This document shows positions 1-12,016 of a DNA stretch of 64,000 nt, in pieces (the stretch's first letter is position 1; the number at the start of each line of letters is the position of its first letter). This DNA is from Cryptomeria japonica (Eukaryota; Streptophyta; Pinopsida; Cupressales; Cupressaceae). Under the pieces are notes generated by a model. That model saw only the letters and a program-made list of their open reading frames with translations, searched no databases and was not told where the DNA came from. The DNA lies in NCBI RefSeq assembly GCF_030272615.1, contig NC_081414.1, positions 525,012,137 to 525,076,136 on the forward strand, in the 5' to 3' direction. Made by a program: the position numbers and the translations under genes.

Positions 1-423
1 GATCATCCATCCCCTAGTGCTTCAAGAGGAGCACATTCACATGAGGGATAAGAAGAGTCATATCACTTTGAGAGTTTTCACCAAGATGAGTAGCCTGAGT
101 ATGGACCTCAAATCTTACAAGACTTATAGAATTTGATAGGCGTGATACAAGATAGGTTTTCACCCACAACAGAGGCACCTCATGAGGATCCACTTGTAGT
201 AGAGGAGCATATACTTGCATCTTGGGAGCTTATTGGGAGTTTGCCTTAAATAAGGGAAATACACATAGAGGAGATAGAAGATTGATCAATACACATTACC
301 TAGCCTCATCATGCATAAATACAAGAGGTATAGACTATAGCAAGCACATATAATGAGCCAAAGGATCATATTCGAGAGTTGCTTCATCTCCAATCCTCTA
401 CGTTTTTAAGATCCACAAATGGG
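1..423. other. Unassigned DNA upstream of a gag fragment
   Basis: No gene is recognised. The plus strand reads as a stop-broken, His/Glu-rich stretch that could be the decayed N-terminal part of the gag fragment that follows. No domain can be named, so this is a guess from position only. Confidence 0.3.
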
Positions 424-720
424 GTTGAGGCTAAGTCTTGGTTACTTAGCTTGGACTTATGCTTTGGGTTGCATCTATATGTGACCAACCTAAAGGAATA
501 ATTTGAAATGCCATTTTTGAGAGGACTTGCTTCCACCTTGTGGTACTGGGAGGATAGAATGCACCAACTCACATTGGAAACCCTCTCATGGGATATCATT
601 TTGGAGTGCTTCAAACTGTGTTCTATTTCAAAATATTTTTGACAGAGATGCATAGATGAGTTTCACAATTTACACAATGAGGTTTCGTAGTGGCTCAACA
701 TGAGAGTTAGTTTTTGGAGT
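424..720 (+). pseudogene. Decayed Ty3/gypsy gag (retrotransposon capsid) fragment
   Basis: One plus-strand frame from 424 reads as a retrotransposon gag capsid segment. It opens with VEAKSWLLSLD, continues to a Trp-containing helix (LASTLWYWEDRM), then LSWDIILECFK and DEFHNLHNEV. This is the usual order of the Retrotrans_gag family, where the capsid assembles around element RNA. In-frame stops occur at about 499 (TAA), about 641 (TGA) and about 691, so it is non-functional. No protease or reverse transcriptase follows; 721-1007 holds nothing I can assign. The family call rests on the motif order and not on a database search. Confidence 0.6.
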
Positions 721-1007
721 TCTTGTAGTTTGTAGATTACATTCAAGACAAGTTACTTGTCAATTATTTCATTACTGGGGGTGGAAAGCCCAAAATTTCA
801 ATTTTCCTACACATGGCCAATCCAAATGACTTTAGGGTTGCTATGGCAAAGTCTCTTATGTAAAAGGAGGTACATGGGAGGACATTAGAGGCATGAGAGA
901 AGTTTTTAACCTTGATCAAGGGAATAAAGTGTCCATAGGCCTTCCCATCCTTCAAAGGAGAATTTAGACTTAGTATAGGATTTCAAAGAAAAACCCAATA
1001 GTATAAA

Positions 1008-2112
1008 TGTTAGGAACCAGAAGGACAACTAAGAGGGAAGGGGGGCGAACCCGTTGTCAATGAATTTCAATCCAATTATAAAGTAATCCAACTTAATAGT
1101 TAATACCGATAAACCAAACTTAATGCCGGTTAACAGATTAGCAGTTTATATCAATACCGGTGAAACTTAATGCATGAAAGAGAAAGAGAAACAATATCTA
1201 CAACACATAACACATATATTTTTGACGTGGAAACCCTATAAGGGAAAAAACCACAGTGGGAAACCTTACCCACAATCAGATGATACTACTGCAGATAGTA
1301 TGTGTATACAAATGGGGTCTGCACATGTAGAAAGGCCAACTGCCTAGAGCACACTGCTCAAATGAGAGTCTCAATGAGTACAGTAGGATGGTTAAATCCT
1401 AGAATAATATACTTCTTCAAAGTGCATCTGCAATGCTGGATTCAGTACCGGTTTAAGCTCTGATAAACACCTTCAAAGCTTCCTTGAACCTTCAAATTAT
1501 GTCTGCTTGATTCACTCTATGATCTTCTCATATGATCTTCAATACTTGCACATACCATGACCATACCATATCATAATTCCACACTTTATCTCACAAATGA
1601 GATCTTACATTTATACAAAACCTAAGACCAAATGCTAAGGTTGACTCACTAAGAATATTACATTCAAATCAATTACAAAATAAGTCTTGATGTGATACAA
1701 CATGTCGGCTCAATACATTTACAAAAATATCCAATCGATAAATTATCTCCATAACGTGCCATGCTGATCTGGAATAGATAACATATACCGGTCCATAACC
1801 TAGATCAATCTGTCGGTAACAACAAATATGTCAACCCGATTAGACCAATAACCAAAACACCAAAACCAAGTATCCAAACCATGTCTTTGACATAATCAAG
1901 TGATCTCCAGATGATAACAAGTCATCATCAGTGTCAGTGAACCATATAACCTGCCGGCGAGCATATACCGGTGACTGTGTATAAGTCACTGACCTTGCCG
2001 GTGAACACAATGTGTTGGTTCAACAGTAAACCAATATAACCAATGTGCCAAATCAACAATGTAGATCTCTAGAAGGATAAGTGATGACATCAATGACAAA
2101 ACCAATGCAACA
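1008..2112 (-). repeat. Copia-type LTR, probably solo or truncated, minus orientation
   Basis: The stretch begins TGTTAGGAACC and ends GCAACA, as LTRs do (TG...CA). It shares layout with the LTR at 32503-33804: a G-rich run just inside the left edge, then a segment matching 'GACGTGGAAACCCTATAAGG' near 1224 and a matching 'GCCTAGAGC' stretch near 1341. Orientation is taken from the 32503 copy, which has an adjacent primer-binding site on the minus strand. No 5-bp target duplication is seen at the edges. The motif ACCGGT or a close variant recurs about eight times inside. Confidence 0.55.
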
Positions 2113-2118
2113 CATTGT

Positions 2119-2250
2119 CATGTAAATTTTGATTTATGTGCATACACCGATGCAAATTGGGTAGGAGATGTAGATGACAGAAAGAGTACCACTGGAGGTG
2201 CATTCTTTCTTGGTAGCAGATTGATTTCATGGATAAATTTTTCAAGTTAA
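2119..2250 (+). pseudogene. Copia RNase H fragment
   Basis: The plus strand reads CHVNFDLCAYTDANW, then GDVDDRKSTTGG, then FFLGSRLISW. These are the hallmark blocks of the RNase H domain in Ty1/copia polyproteins; the Asp of YTDA is the first catalytic residue. The frame runs into stops after about 2248, where recognisable coding sequence ends. It lies directly beside the LTR at 1008-2112 but on the opposite strand to that LTR's inferred orientation. The two pieces therefore probably belong to different insertions. Only about 40 residues remain, so it is a relic. Confidence 0.8.
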
Positions 2251-3560
2251 TAGGTGTGTGGTGTCATGCCCAAACTTTTGGGCAAAAACACAAAAAACAA
2301 ATTTTTTTTGAACACTTAATTATATGCAATCAATGCTTGATTAGATGTGACAACTTAACAAGTTGTTTCGAGCGTAATCTTAAACTATAATAAGACATTT
2401 TTCTAAAGTGAGCAATGAATAAATTTTTTTATCTAGAAGTCTTAGGCTTCAACTCTATCTCCTAATGCGATAGAAAAAGATTATTACTTACGTAACAATT
2501 ACGATAACTCCTATAATCAAGCGAAACAAATTAATTAATTTTTTTTACAAAGACAAAAATAAATCCACTCAAATGTCCCTTCCATTTCAATTACGTTTTA
2601 AAATATTTAATTAGATCAACTTCTACTAAAAAGACATTAATATAATTACTTGATTAATATCAAGTTTCCTCCATCATGATATTACATCCTTCCTTTAAAA
2701 CTTAGTTAAATCTTGCATCTATTAATTCAACATTAATACAATTTCAATGTATTAATGTTATCCATTTAAATGAATAAAGTTAATGTGTCGAGCATCATTA
2801 TGATAACTTAATGATCTGATAAAAGACTCCACTAGGGTTAACAGGGTTCGCAAGGTTTAGTTCATTGACTTATTTAGGAAATATATAATTCCACTACAAT
2901 ATCCTCTTATAAAAAAAAACATTTTATTATCCTATATTAAATTCTTCCATTTAATTATAAATATCATTAATTTTTTTAAAAAAAAGTATCTATACAATTT
3001 AAATCAAGTTGCAATATGTTATTCCTCCAAACATTTAAAAATATTTAGTATTCAACATATATGTTACCCCTGGGTTTAAATTAGATCATTAAACTTTATA
3101 AAATTTCCATCAATAACCCCTTTAATAAATCTACTCGAAAATAGCATATTACTTCTCTATAACTAAACAATTCCCAAATTTAATAAAAAATTATTCAATG
3201 ATAGATATTTAAAGAAAATATACTTCTTAAACTAGATTTTGATCGCATACTATTTAATCTTTTCATTAATAACTTTTCAAATCTATTTACCCAATTATAA
3301 AATACTTCATTACATTTTCCATTAAATCCACTAACCTATTAAACTAATAATAGCTTAAATGAATATATCCCATTTCAAATCTTGAAATGGAAATCCTTCC
3401 CACCCAAAATCACATTTTATTATTAATTCTATATCTAACCTAACTAGGGTTTCATTTCGAACTCAATTAACACTCCCTCTAACTCTTTTTCTTCCTTATA
3501 TTAATTTTACCCTAGTCCCATATTTGGGTTAGGGTTGCATATTATTCTAACACATTTTAT
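2251..3560. other. AT-rich unassigned DNA
   Basis: Very AT-rich sequence with no coding signal. It starts near 2262 with TGTCATGCCC, a typical LTR opening, but I found no matching end or second copy. It may be an old LTR of an unplaced element. Confidence 0.3.
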
Positions 3561-3569
3561 GATGCGTGT

Positions 3570-3840
3570 GTGTGCAGGTGTGAAGAAGGGTGGAGAGGCC
3601 GACGACGACAGTTTGCAAGGGTCGGCCAGTGTGGTACCCCATAGGGAGTGGCCGCCCTCCACTGTGGGTTACCACAGTGGCGGCCACCACCACTGGGAGT
3701 CACCCGTAGTGGCGGGTGTTGCCCCGCCCACTGTGGACAACCCACAGCGAGCGGCGTTTGCTCACTATGGCGCTCGAAGGGGGGGGAAATGAAGGCCCCA
3801 ATCCGGTGGGGGGTAGGGTTTTCTTGGCCCTTCCCCGTGG
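3570..3840. other. GC-rich island with a perfect hairpin
   Basis: About 270 bases of strongly GC-rich sequence lie inside AT-rich surroundings. A perfect 9-bp inverted repeat (CCACTGTGG at 3659-3667 and CCACAGTGG at 3672-3680, loop GTTA) sits in it, and related CACTGTGG-like pieces recur up to 3740. Short ORFs cross it in several frames, but none looks like a protein. It may be part of an LTR or leader, as GC-rich leaders also occur in the copia element further on. Confidence 0.45.
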
Positions 3841-4190
3841 GATGCCCAAAAATATTTTTTTCTTTTATTTATTTATTTATTTTATTGGTATATATATATC
3901 TTATGCATATTTTGACAAAAAGAAGCATGGGGTTAAATAGATTAAAATAGACCAGAATGCTAAGATAGAATGTATTTTTATTTTAAATTTAATTTTCAAC
4001 TTATTAACATTAGAATATATTTATACATTTATCATTTTACATCAAACTATTTATTTCCATAAATTCCAGAATTCTCATTTATCTTTTAGGTATTTATACT
4101 TTAATGTAAATAAGTAGTTATTCATTCTTTTATTTATTTATTTTTTAAAAATTGAATACCACAGTCTTGATGAAAATATAAGACAATAGG

Positions 4191-4600
4191 GATGAACTAT
4201 ATATAGTAGACATATCTATTTCTATGATTAAATTTGATTTTCCAAAGATAAGGATAGGATATATTTAAATAAACAACATCAAGTTAAATGCAATATTTGT
4301 TTACTTCCTACTATACATGTATTTTAGCTGCAACTTAATTTTATTTAGATATCATTAAACCAACAACTTCAAGTTATATGCAAGATTAAAACTAGGGATG
4401 AACTATACATAGTAGACATATCTATTTCTATGATTAAATTTGCTTTTCCAAAGATAAGGATAGGATATATTTAAATAAACAACATCAAGTTAAATGCAAT
4501 ATTTGTTTACTTCCTACTATACATGTATTTCAGCTGCAACTTAATTTTATTTAGATATCATTAAATCAACAACTTCAAGTTATATGCAAGATTAAAACTA
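4191..4600. repeat. 206-bp tandem duplication, two copies
   Basis: The block starting GATGAACTAT at 4191 recurs at 4397 with only a handful of differences and ends ATTAAAACTA at 4600. The unit is 206 bp and the two copies are head to tail. It has no coding content. Confidence 0.9.
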
Positions 4601-5462
4601 TCTCTTAGAATGACCATTAATTTGTGAGCATAAACTAAAGATATATTTAACATTGACTATAGGGTATTTTCATTTCTTTTTAGAAAATGACTGCACTATT
4701 TAACATTGATTTATTTATTTTCTTAAGTATAAGACATTAAGACAAATAGATGATTGCTTTAGGTTTTTAAATACAAGCATCTAAAACCAACTACATTTCT
4801 TTTTGAAATAGATAGATGACAGAAATAATTAAAATTACAGCAGCATCTAAATAGTGTAGAAAACACTTAAATACATTTTCATTTTGTACAATGCAAAACT
4901 GATATTTATCTAGAGTCTATTTAACCATATTTGCTTTTAAAATAAATAAATAACTAGGACTAAATAGTTATTTTTATTTTACTAACTTTTTTGCTTTCCT
5001 ACTCCCTAAATACTTCCATCATACTTTCTGTTTTTTTTGAATAAATGACAAAGATAAATAAAAGACAACAACATAATAAACTCTAGAAAACTCTTAGAAC
5101 ATTAAAAGGAAATGCATAAACTTTTATTCTTCTAATACACAATTATCCATTATTGCAAATTTCAACTTAAAAAGTTGCATTGCTTGAAGAATAATCTAAA
5201 TATAATATGTCAACTTTTACAAATGGGTGAAATACCCAACTAGTCTCCCATTCCTAATAAATGAGGACTTAAATAAAATAATACATTTCTTTTTACAAAA
5301 TAATTACAACATGAAGCTCCTCATTTACATTTCTGCAAACTAAAAATATAATATCACATCTCTTATTCTTTTTCTGCAACTTAAGTAAAATCAACAACTC
5401 TTAGCTTTTTGATTTATTTTAAAATTTCCAATCAATCCTGCAAAACAAACTTTAAGGCTATG
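4601..5462. other. AT-rich unassigned DNA
   Basis: I see no gene, repeat or motif in this stretch beyond AT-rich low-complexity sequence. Confidence 0.3.
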
Positions 5463-7532
5463 ACCATGGAGAGCTCACCTCCCAGCCTAGGCTTACTAGA
5501 AGCCACCCCCGAGCTTGGAGAACCAAGTTCTAGATGGGATACACACAAGCAAACTCAAACAAGAAAGGGAAACAAAACTCAACAAACACTTTCCCATTCA
5601 AGGCTAAACTTCATCACATAATGTGATGTTTACAAGAGTGGAAGTGGACCAAATACCTTGAGGAGACTGCAAGAATGGTAGATCACAAACCATCTCATGG
5701 AAACCAACAAATACAACATAAATCCATCTTAGCCCAAACATCCTTATGACCCCCAAGGCATTCATGCCATACTTTCTCCCCTTATGACCCCTCCGAATGC
5801 ATAAACAAGGCTATGCAGCAAGGGTCACCTAACAAACCCTTGAGATCACTCTCATAATGAGAGCCTCTCACTCTAAGGCTGTCAAACTCCTTCCACCCCC
5901 AAGACCATCCTACTCTCCCAAGAGTAGAAGGCCTTGGATAGTCCCAAATCACAAGAAAAAAAAACATGAACGAAATCAAAGGAAGATCACATAATAATTT
6001 CACAAAAGAAATACAAGAATACAACATTTACATACAAGTAATCTTTTAAACATAATTATTCAACATGCAAGAAAGAAGATGAACCAACCTTCAATCTGCC
6101 CAAAGGTTTGCTAGAACTAGTTTGAGGAAGAGCAACCCAATTCCACAATTCTTTCCTCCAACACTTAGCCAAATTCTATCCTAAAAATGTTCTTTCAAAA
6201 AAAACTTGCAAGATCTCCAAAGATGGAGAGTTGGTGATTCCTCTCTAAGTCCCTAATCCTTGCCTAAGAAGGCTTCTCTCACTCTTCCCAACCTCTTGGA
6301 TAGAGTGAGAGTTCCCATTGGTTGGTCTTCCCAACCTCTTATAGGTTACTAAAACTGGAAAGAGAAAAGGTAAGAGAAGGTGGGGAAGAGAAACTGACAC
6401 AAGAAAGGAAGGTTATCTATCCTAGGAGGAACCTTCCAAGTTGGATTTTCGCTCATCTTGGGAAAACCAATTTTTGAGGTGACTAAACAGTCACATGGGA
6501 GTAGTCACATATTTAAAAATACCCCTAACCCATAGGTATACCCTATGGACCTTTGGAAAGACCCCTTAACTAACCCTAGGAGTCCATTTGACCTCTTGGA
6601 AACCCATCCGAAGTTAACCTACGGGTCAAACCTGAGTTGACCACTCCAAAGACTCTCTACCCAAAGCAAATTTGGGACCACACTCAAATATTTGAAAGGG
6701 GCTTTGGTTGAAACAATCTCCCTCCAAGAGACAAGTCAAAATCAAGACACTAATCAACACATGTGTCAAGTGACACAATAAAATACATTACATAATTACA
6801 CATGGAAATTGTCTTTTGTTGGATTTAAACAAATTAATAAATGTAATTTAACACACATGCAACATTTACTTTCACGAGTAAAATACAATACATATGGGGT
6901 GTTGTCTCTCGAAATAGACAACCCCTAGTTTTACGAACGTACATAGGTCTAGGTTTGGTTCTCCATAATGTTTCCATGGTCACATGGATACTTTTCCTAC
7001 GCGTCTCAATTAAACATTAGTATTTCCCAATAGCCTCATATAACATTAACCACATAAATAAGAATATAAATCAATCACTTTGCATACAATTGACATCATA
7101 CAAATCATTTTACCATAAAACAATGCAATCCACATAAAGCAATTATCATAATCCTCATAAATTCCAACCATTCATAAGTCATGCATCATAATTTCTACAT
7201 CATAATAAAAGTCCTGCAAATTCAGATATAGCTGTCATACGTCAGATCAAGATTATCCAATCAATGGATTATATAGGATTTCAAACCTATAACACATCAA
7301 AATGTACACCGCGAGGTGAAAAAATTTTGCAACTTGGTTCAATTGCTATTCTCACCAATCTATCAGTCTAACATAGCCCATCCTATTGAATTATAGCATT
7401 TATTAATAGGGTCAACCATGGTCAACTAAGTTAATAAAAACTTGATTGAGGAGGGGCTCTACATCCTCCTCCCCTAGAGTTTGACTTACTCCTGGAAGTC
7501 GCATGAGTAGAATACAAAATAGGGGCATAACA
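5463..7532 (-). other. Possible old LTR, minus orientation; left edge uncertain
   Basis: The right edge, read on the minus strand, begins TGTTATGCCCCTATTTTG, a typical LTR opening. The region also holds repeated CTTCCCAACCTCTT words near 6285 and 6330. The left edge at 5463 is only where sequence character changes; no primer-binding site or target duplication was found. Short ORFs inside do not resemble known proteins. Confidence 0.25.
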
Positions 7533-7930
7533 TTTCTCACAATTTCAATAAGTTACTCTAAATCTTATCTTGTCTACTAGAAAAATATGCAATACCAAAA
7601 CCAACTTATTATTGAAATTAGCTTACTAACTTCATAAGGTTAAATTATGAGTTTGTTTATTACACTTCCCTTCAATCTCAGGTAGGTGGTTACAAAATTC
7701 TATCTTTCAACAATTTACATTAATGCATCATCCAAATCATATCAATAACACACATCAACTCTCATAATCAAGGTTACACATAATAGTTTACTTATTTAAT
7801 TTCTAGGAGTCATACTTATTAAGGATTCGTGTAAAACATGTTTATCCCACTGCAATTATCATCCATGCTTGCCACTAAAGAAAATCGACATCACAGTTTA
7901 TCCATAATGTATCTACTTATTTTACATCAA
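7533..7930. other. Unassigned DNA before the transposase remnant
   Basis: Nothing recognised. The N-terminal part of the TNP2 transposase would be expected here if the CACTA element were complete, but no matching reading frame is visible. Confidence 0.3.
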
Positions 7931-8320
7931 GGTGCCTCATAAGGGGGTTACTTACATATTTGGTAAACCACCCTAGGTGCATGATTTCTTCCAACATCCT
8001 TAGGCAACAAGGAATAATCAAGTTTACTGATGATGTGATTGATGATCATGAAGTCATCAAGGCATAAATGACCACCTTCCTAAGGGACTAAAAAGTTATC
8101 CCCGACAATACAATAGGTTGCCCTATTATGAGAAGTTACAAATTGTGCAATTGTTTGATACTATGCATATTGGAAAGAATATAACAAAGACATTATGAAA
8201 AATGTTGGATGGAAGGCGTGACAAAGAAAATATTGTCGAAAATTGTAGTGACATTCAGGATTCCAATCATGCAATGAAAAATATCATTCAATTAAATACC
8301 CATGTAGACTAGATTAATAT
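7931..8320 (+). pseudogene. CACTA (En/Spm) TNP2 transposase, upstream part
   Basis: Plus-strand frames carry the conserved TNP2 blocks VHDFFQHP, then LPYYEKLQIVQLFDTMHIGKN, then DGRRDKENIV and SDIQDSNHAMK. TNP2-type transposases cut and paste CACTA elements by binding their terminal repeats. The sequence has several in-frame stops (for example within TKTL*KMLDG) and a probable frameshift near 8090. The N-terminal few hundred residues of the family are missing. The reading frame stops exactly where an LTR element is inserted at 8321 and resumes in the same frame at 18424, once one copy of the AATAT duplication is discounted. This is the strongest evidence that both parts are one gene. Confidence 0.75.
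8316..8320. repeat. Target-site duplication AATAT, left copy
   Basis: AATAT directly precedes the LTR element and is repeated exactly at 18419-18423 after it, as expected for a 5-bp staggered cut by a retroelement integrase. Confidence 0.85.
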
Positions 8321-9771
8321 TATAGACATCTAAAACTGGTCAACGCTTGCAGAGTCGTATTTTAACATTAGCGCATTGCCTTATTTTAGGTTTTTGCATC
8401 GCATTAACATTTCTTCTATGTTGCGTACTTGGTCTTTATCATTTGCGAGCATCGAGTCCTTCTTCTGCATTCTTCATTTGTCTCGCTTTCGAATTTGGTC
8501 TTGTCGATAACAATCTTCAGTCATGATTTTGATCGATCTTATCCTGTCGCATCAATGCGCGTGTTAATTTGTCATCATTTTGGACATCGTCAATCCTAAT
8601 TAGGGTTTTGTCCTCTTTTCAATCTTGTCATCTTGCGATCAATTCGTCATCGATCCTTGTCCTCTGATCAAATTGTCATCAATCTTGTCATCTTGTGATC
8701 GATATGTCATCGATCATTGACATTTTCAATCTTGTCGCTTTGCGATCGATTTGTCATCGATCATTGTCATTTTCAATCTTGTCATTTTGCGATCGATTTG
8801 ACATCGATTGTCGTCCTTCATGTCAATTTGGATCAATTAGTCATTGTTCCTCATCAATTGGCACATTTATCAATCAAATCGTTTGTCAACATTGGTCCTT
8901 TGTTAGTCAGAATCATGATCGAATCGGCATCAATTATCTTTTGTCAAAACCTAATTGTCATCCTTGCATTTCTAATTCATCTTCTAGGGTTTCATGATTT
9001 ATTCATTTAACCTTGTTTGTCATTTCTCCCTCTAGGTTAAATAGTTTATTTATCCTAAGTCTTCTTGTCACAATTAAATGTTTATTTAATTGGCTAACTA
9101 ATTCTTCCCTCTTTGTGAATTAATTAATAAATGAAAAAATTGTTAATTAATTCACTTAATTCCTAATTTCCTCATTTTCTAAATTTCTTAATTTTCTAAT
9201 TTTCATCAATTTTCTAATTTCCTAATTTCTAATTCATCTAATTTTCAATTTTCTCCTATATTTCTCCTAATTTCATGGGAATGACATAGCAAATTTGTCA
9301 TAATTTGTCATAATTGACAATCAATCAATATTGACATAGAAATTTGTCATAATTTTGTCATGTTTGTCATTCTTGATTTGCAATTTCCATTCGAATCAAA
9401 TTCATGCTAATCTTGTCTTTTCTCCAATTTGTCTATAAATTGGATGAATTTCTTCAATCAAGGTCCCTGGTCGAATCAATCATGCTTCTAGTACCCTTAT
9501 GCTGTCATCTCATCTTGTCTACTTGCTTTCACATCATGCTTATGCACTAGTAGGTGAGATCCACAAACAAAGCTATTTGAAGGAGAAAGAAGGACAATGG
9601 AGCCACATGAAGAAGACATCTGCATTTGGTTTGCTTAGTTTTCAATCTTGAATGTCTTGTTTTCATGTTTTCATTGAATGTAATTAGGATTGGTCATTGC
9701 AATTGAGTTTTCGTGATTGAACTAGGCTAATGTTAATATTGCTTTGATGATTTCCACATTTCCTATCTACA
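8321..9771 (+). repeat. 5' LTR of the LARD-like element
   Basis: 1451 bp, starting TATAGACATC (first bases mutated from TGTAGAC as in the other copies) and ending TATCTACA. It aligns along its length with 16919-18418, apart from a gap of about 60 bp near 9360, and in reverse with 35627-37186. The leading part is dense in the words TTGTCATC and GATCGAT. Confidence 0.9.
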
Positions 9772-9775
9772 TTAA

Positions 9776-9795
9776 TTGGTGAACCCGACGTGAAC
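9776..9795 (+). promoter_or_regulatory. Putative primer-binding site
   Basis: TTGGTGAACCCGACGTGAAC begins four bases after the 5' LTR, where a tRNA 3' end primes minus-strand DNA synthesis. TGG at its start matches a tRNA CCA end. I cannot say which tRNA it matches. Confidence 0.6.
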
Positions 9796-12016
9796 TAACC
9801 CCCTAACCATGCTTTTGAGTTGATTTGCAGGTGAAAAACCCAAGAAATAGGACAACTCAGAGCTTTCTGGACACTTCTATGCCTGTGTCAAGGCATTCTG
9901 TGCTTGTGTAAGGTACACAGGCGCATCTTTATGGGTTTTGCGCCTGTGTCAATGCATTCTGCACTTGTGTAAAAAAATAAACAAAAACAAACTGTGCCTG
10001 TGTAAGGTATCTTGCGCCTGTGTGCATCCTGCGCCTATGTAAGACATTTTGTGCTTGTGTAAGGCCAAAAACAGAGGTAAAAAGCAGTGTTTTTACTTGC
10101 AAATTACTTTGTTTTGCATTCTATTTCTGCATTTTGGTTTTTCTTTGGTACTGATTCTTTGTGCAACACCTTGGCATTACACATGGCAAAGACAAAAATG
10201 AAACTACTAACAAAGTTTATGCAGGTTCGCTAGTCAAAGATCAAACAAATCAAACTTCTAACTTGGTGATTTTGCAGGTTGCCTTGTATTTCAACCGAAC
10301 TTTTGTGTTTGTAATTCATAATTAGGCACCTAGTATGATTGCTAAATAGGATGGAATGAACGTGTGTTTTCTTTGATTGTCGAGTTTGACATTGGAGTAG
10401 GAGAGTATGCTCTCATCCTTCTTCGGGTGATCAGAAATCCAGATCTTCGATACCATTCTCGTGGCTCAGATTGTTTGTTACCTTTAGAGGGCCTGCCTTC
10501 CCGACCATTTGCTTTCTTTTGCAAGCAAGTGACAATCGTGAGAAGGGAACGACCCAAAGTGAGTACAGCTAGAATACCTTGGCATTATAACTCACTATAA
10601 ATAAATACCTGATGGGCGAAAGCTTTGAAGGAAGGGTTATGTGGTAATTGTAGTTACTTGGGAAGTGATGACCCTTGGACTCTTTCTCATATCAACATCT
10701 AAGTAGGGCCTCAAGGTCTAAATCATGCTTGCGTGACTACATTTGTTTGATATCTTGGTGGGTTTAATGTCTCAATCACGCTTGCGTGACACCAAGGAGT
10801 AACGCTTAACAGAAATCCTTACTAAACACCTTGTATTTAGAGGCCAAAAATCCTTCTAGTTTCTTGAAAAGGACAAGTTCGGATACTTGGAAGAGATACT
10901 AAGTTCGCCATGGGGAGATTTCCATGGGGATTGATGCTTTGCTGCCCTGAGAAGTGAGTTCCGTGGAGGGGAGCCCGTGGGGTCAAGCATCTATGTATTC
11001 TCCTTGAATCTCATAACGAGTCTACCTCTCAAGTACCTACTGTCCTTGCCTACCATAAGAAATGTGTGAATGAGCATGATTGTTTTGAGTCTAAGTTGAA
11101 ATATCTTGTCTTCTTTGCTTGTCAAAAGTTGAGTTGTGTCTCATTTCAAAAACAAGACAAATTGATTCAAAACAAGGTTAAACCCAAGAGTATTTCATTC
11201 AACAAACTTCAAAAAACCTTCAAACATGGTTGTCAAACATTTTTCAAAATCTTGTCTCAACATTCATGTCACTTAGATTTAGGTTCATCCTAGGTTTGCA
11301 TTTGGCAAATTCATTGTCAATTACCAAGGTTAAGATTCACCTAGGTCATACTCCTTTGCATATCAATAAGGGTCATCCATTTGCATGTGTCCTCTTGCAT
11401 TAGAGTAATACCATTTCATAATTCAACCTTAGGTTTTGCCTTAGGTTGACATTGTCATACATTTGTATTTGCATCTTTGTCCTCATAACCCTAGGTCTCA
11501 TTAAGTTTGGGTCATTATCATATCATATTAGGGTCATTTGCATAGTAATTTTCCCTTTGCATATAGTGTCAAAACTAGGTTTTGTCATACTTGAGTAATC
11601 CAAATCTTTGATAAACCCTAAGTCATTGTTAGGAAGTCTAGACCTTATCAAAATTTTGTCCTTTTGTCATCAATATTATTTTTGTCAAACCTAGCTTTGT
11701 ATCCAAGCATATAGGTGAGACATTGTCAATTTGTCCTATTGTCACTTGGTCCTTTGTCCTTTAAGGTCTTGGCTTCATTTCAATTTCCCAAGGTTGTGTC
11801 TTTAGCTTTGCATTTCAAAAGTTTGTCTCCAAAAATTCAAAAAAACAACAAAAACATTAAGTTGCATTGTCATCCTTTAGGTTGCATTTGTCAATCCCAT
11901 TAGTGGCATTTCATAGTGACATGTTTGTTGAAATGAGGTCTCAACCTTCTTACGAAGCCATGTCATCACAATTGAGCAATCAATCATGTCAATCCAATCT
12001 CTACATGTCCTAGAAC
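9796..12016 (+). other. Long leader of the LARD-like element
   Basis: About 2.2 kb between the primer-binding site and the ORF. No ORF here looks protein-like. It includes the degenerate repeat at 9888-10065, twin words TCA(T/C)GCTTGCGTGAC near 10725 and 10776, and a relatively GC-rich stretch around 10900-10980. It probably serves as untranslated leader RNA. Confidence 0.5.
9888..10065 (+). repeat. Degenerate short tandem repeat with core GCCTGTGTAAGG
   Basis: Eight or so variants of the word (G/C)(C/T)(C/T)TGTGT(A/C)A occur at irregular spacing of about 15-40 bp, often preceded by TTGCG or TTGTG. Reading frames across it are interrupted, so it looks like a repeated RNA or DNA motif and not like protein. 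Confidence 0.7.

Noticed and set aside
2262-7532. One 5.3-kb element bounded by TGTCATGCCC and GGGCATAACA
   Set aside because: The edges resemble inverted LTR ends, but flanking 5-bp sequences do not match and no paired LTR is found, so the two edges are treated separately.
8695-9010. Overlapping ORFs of about 100 codons repeated at 17252-17605 and in reverse at 36458-36844
   Set aside because: They lie in three copies of one LTR, have no domain, and their shared sequence follows from LTR identity and not from protein conservation.
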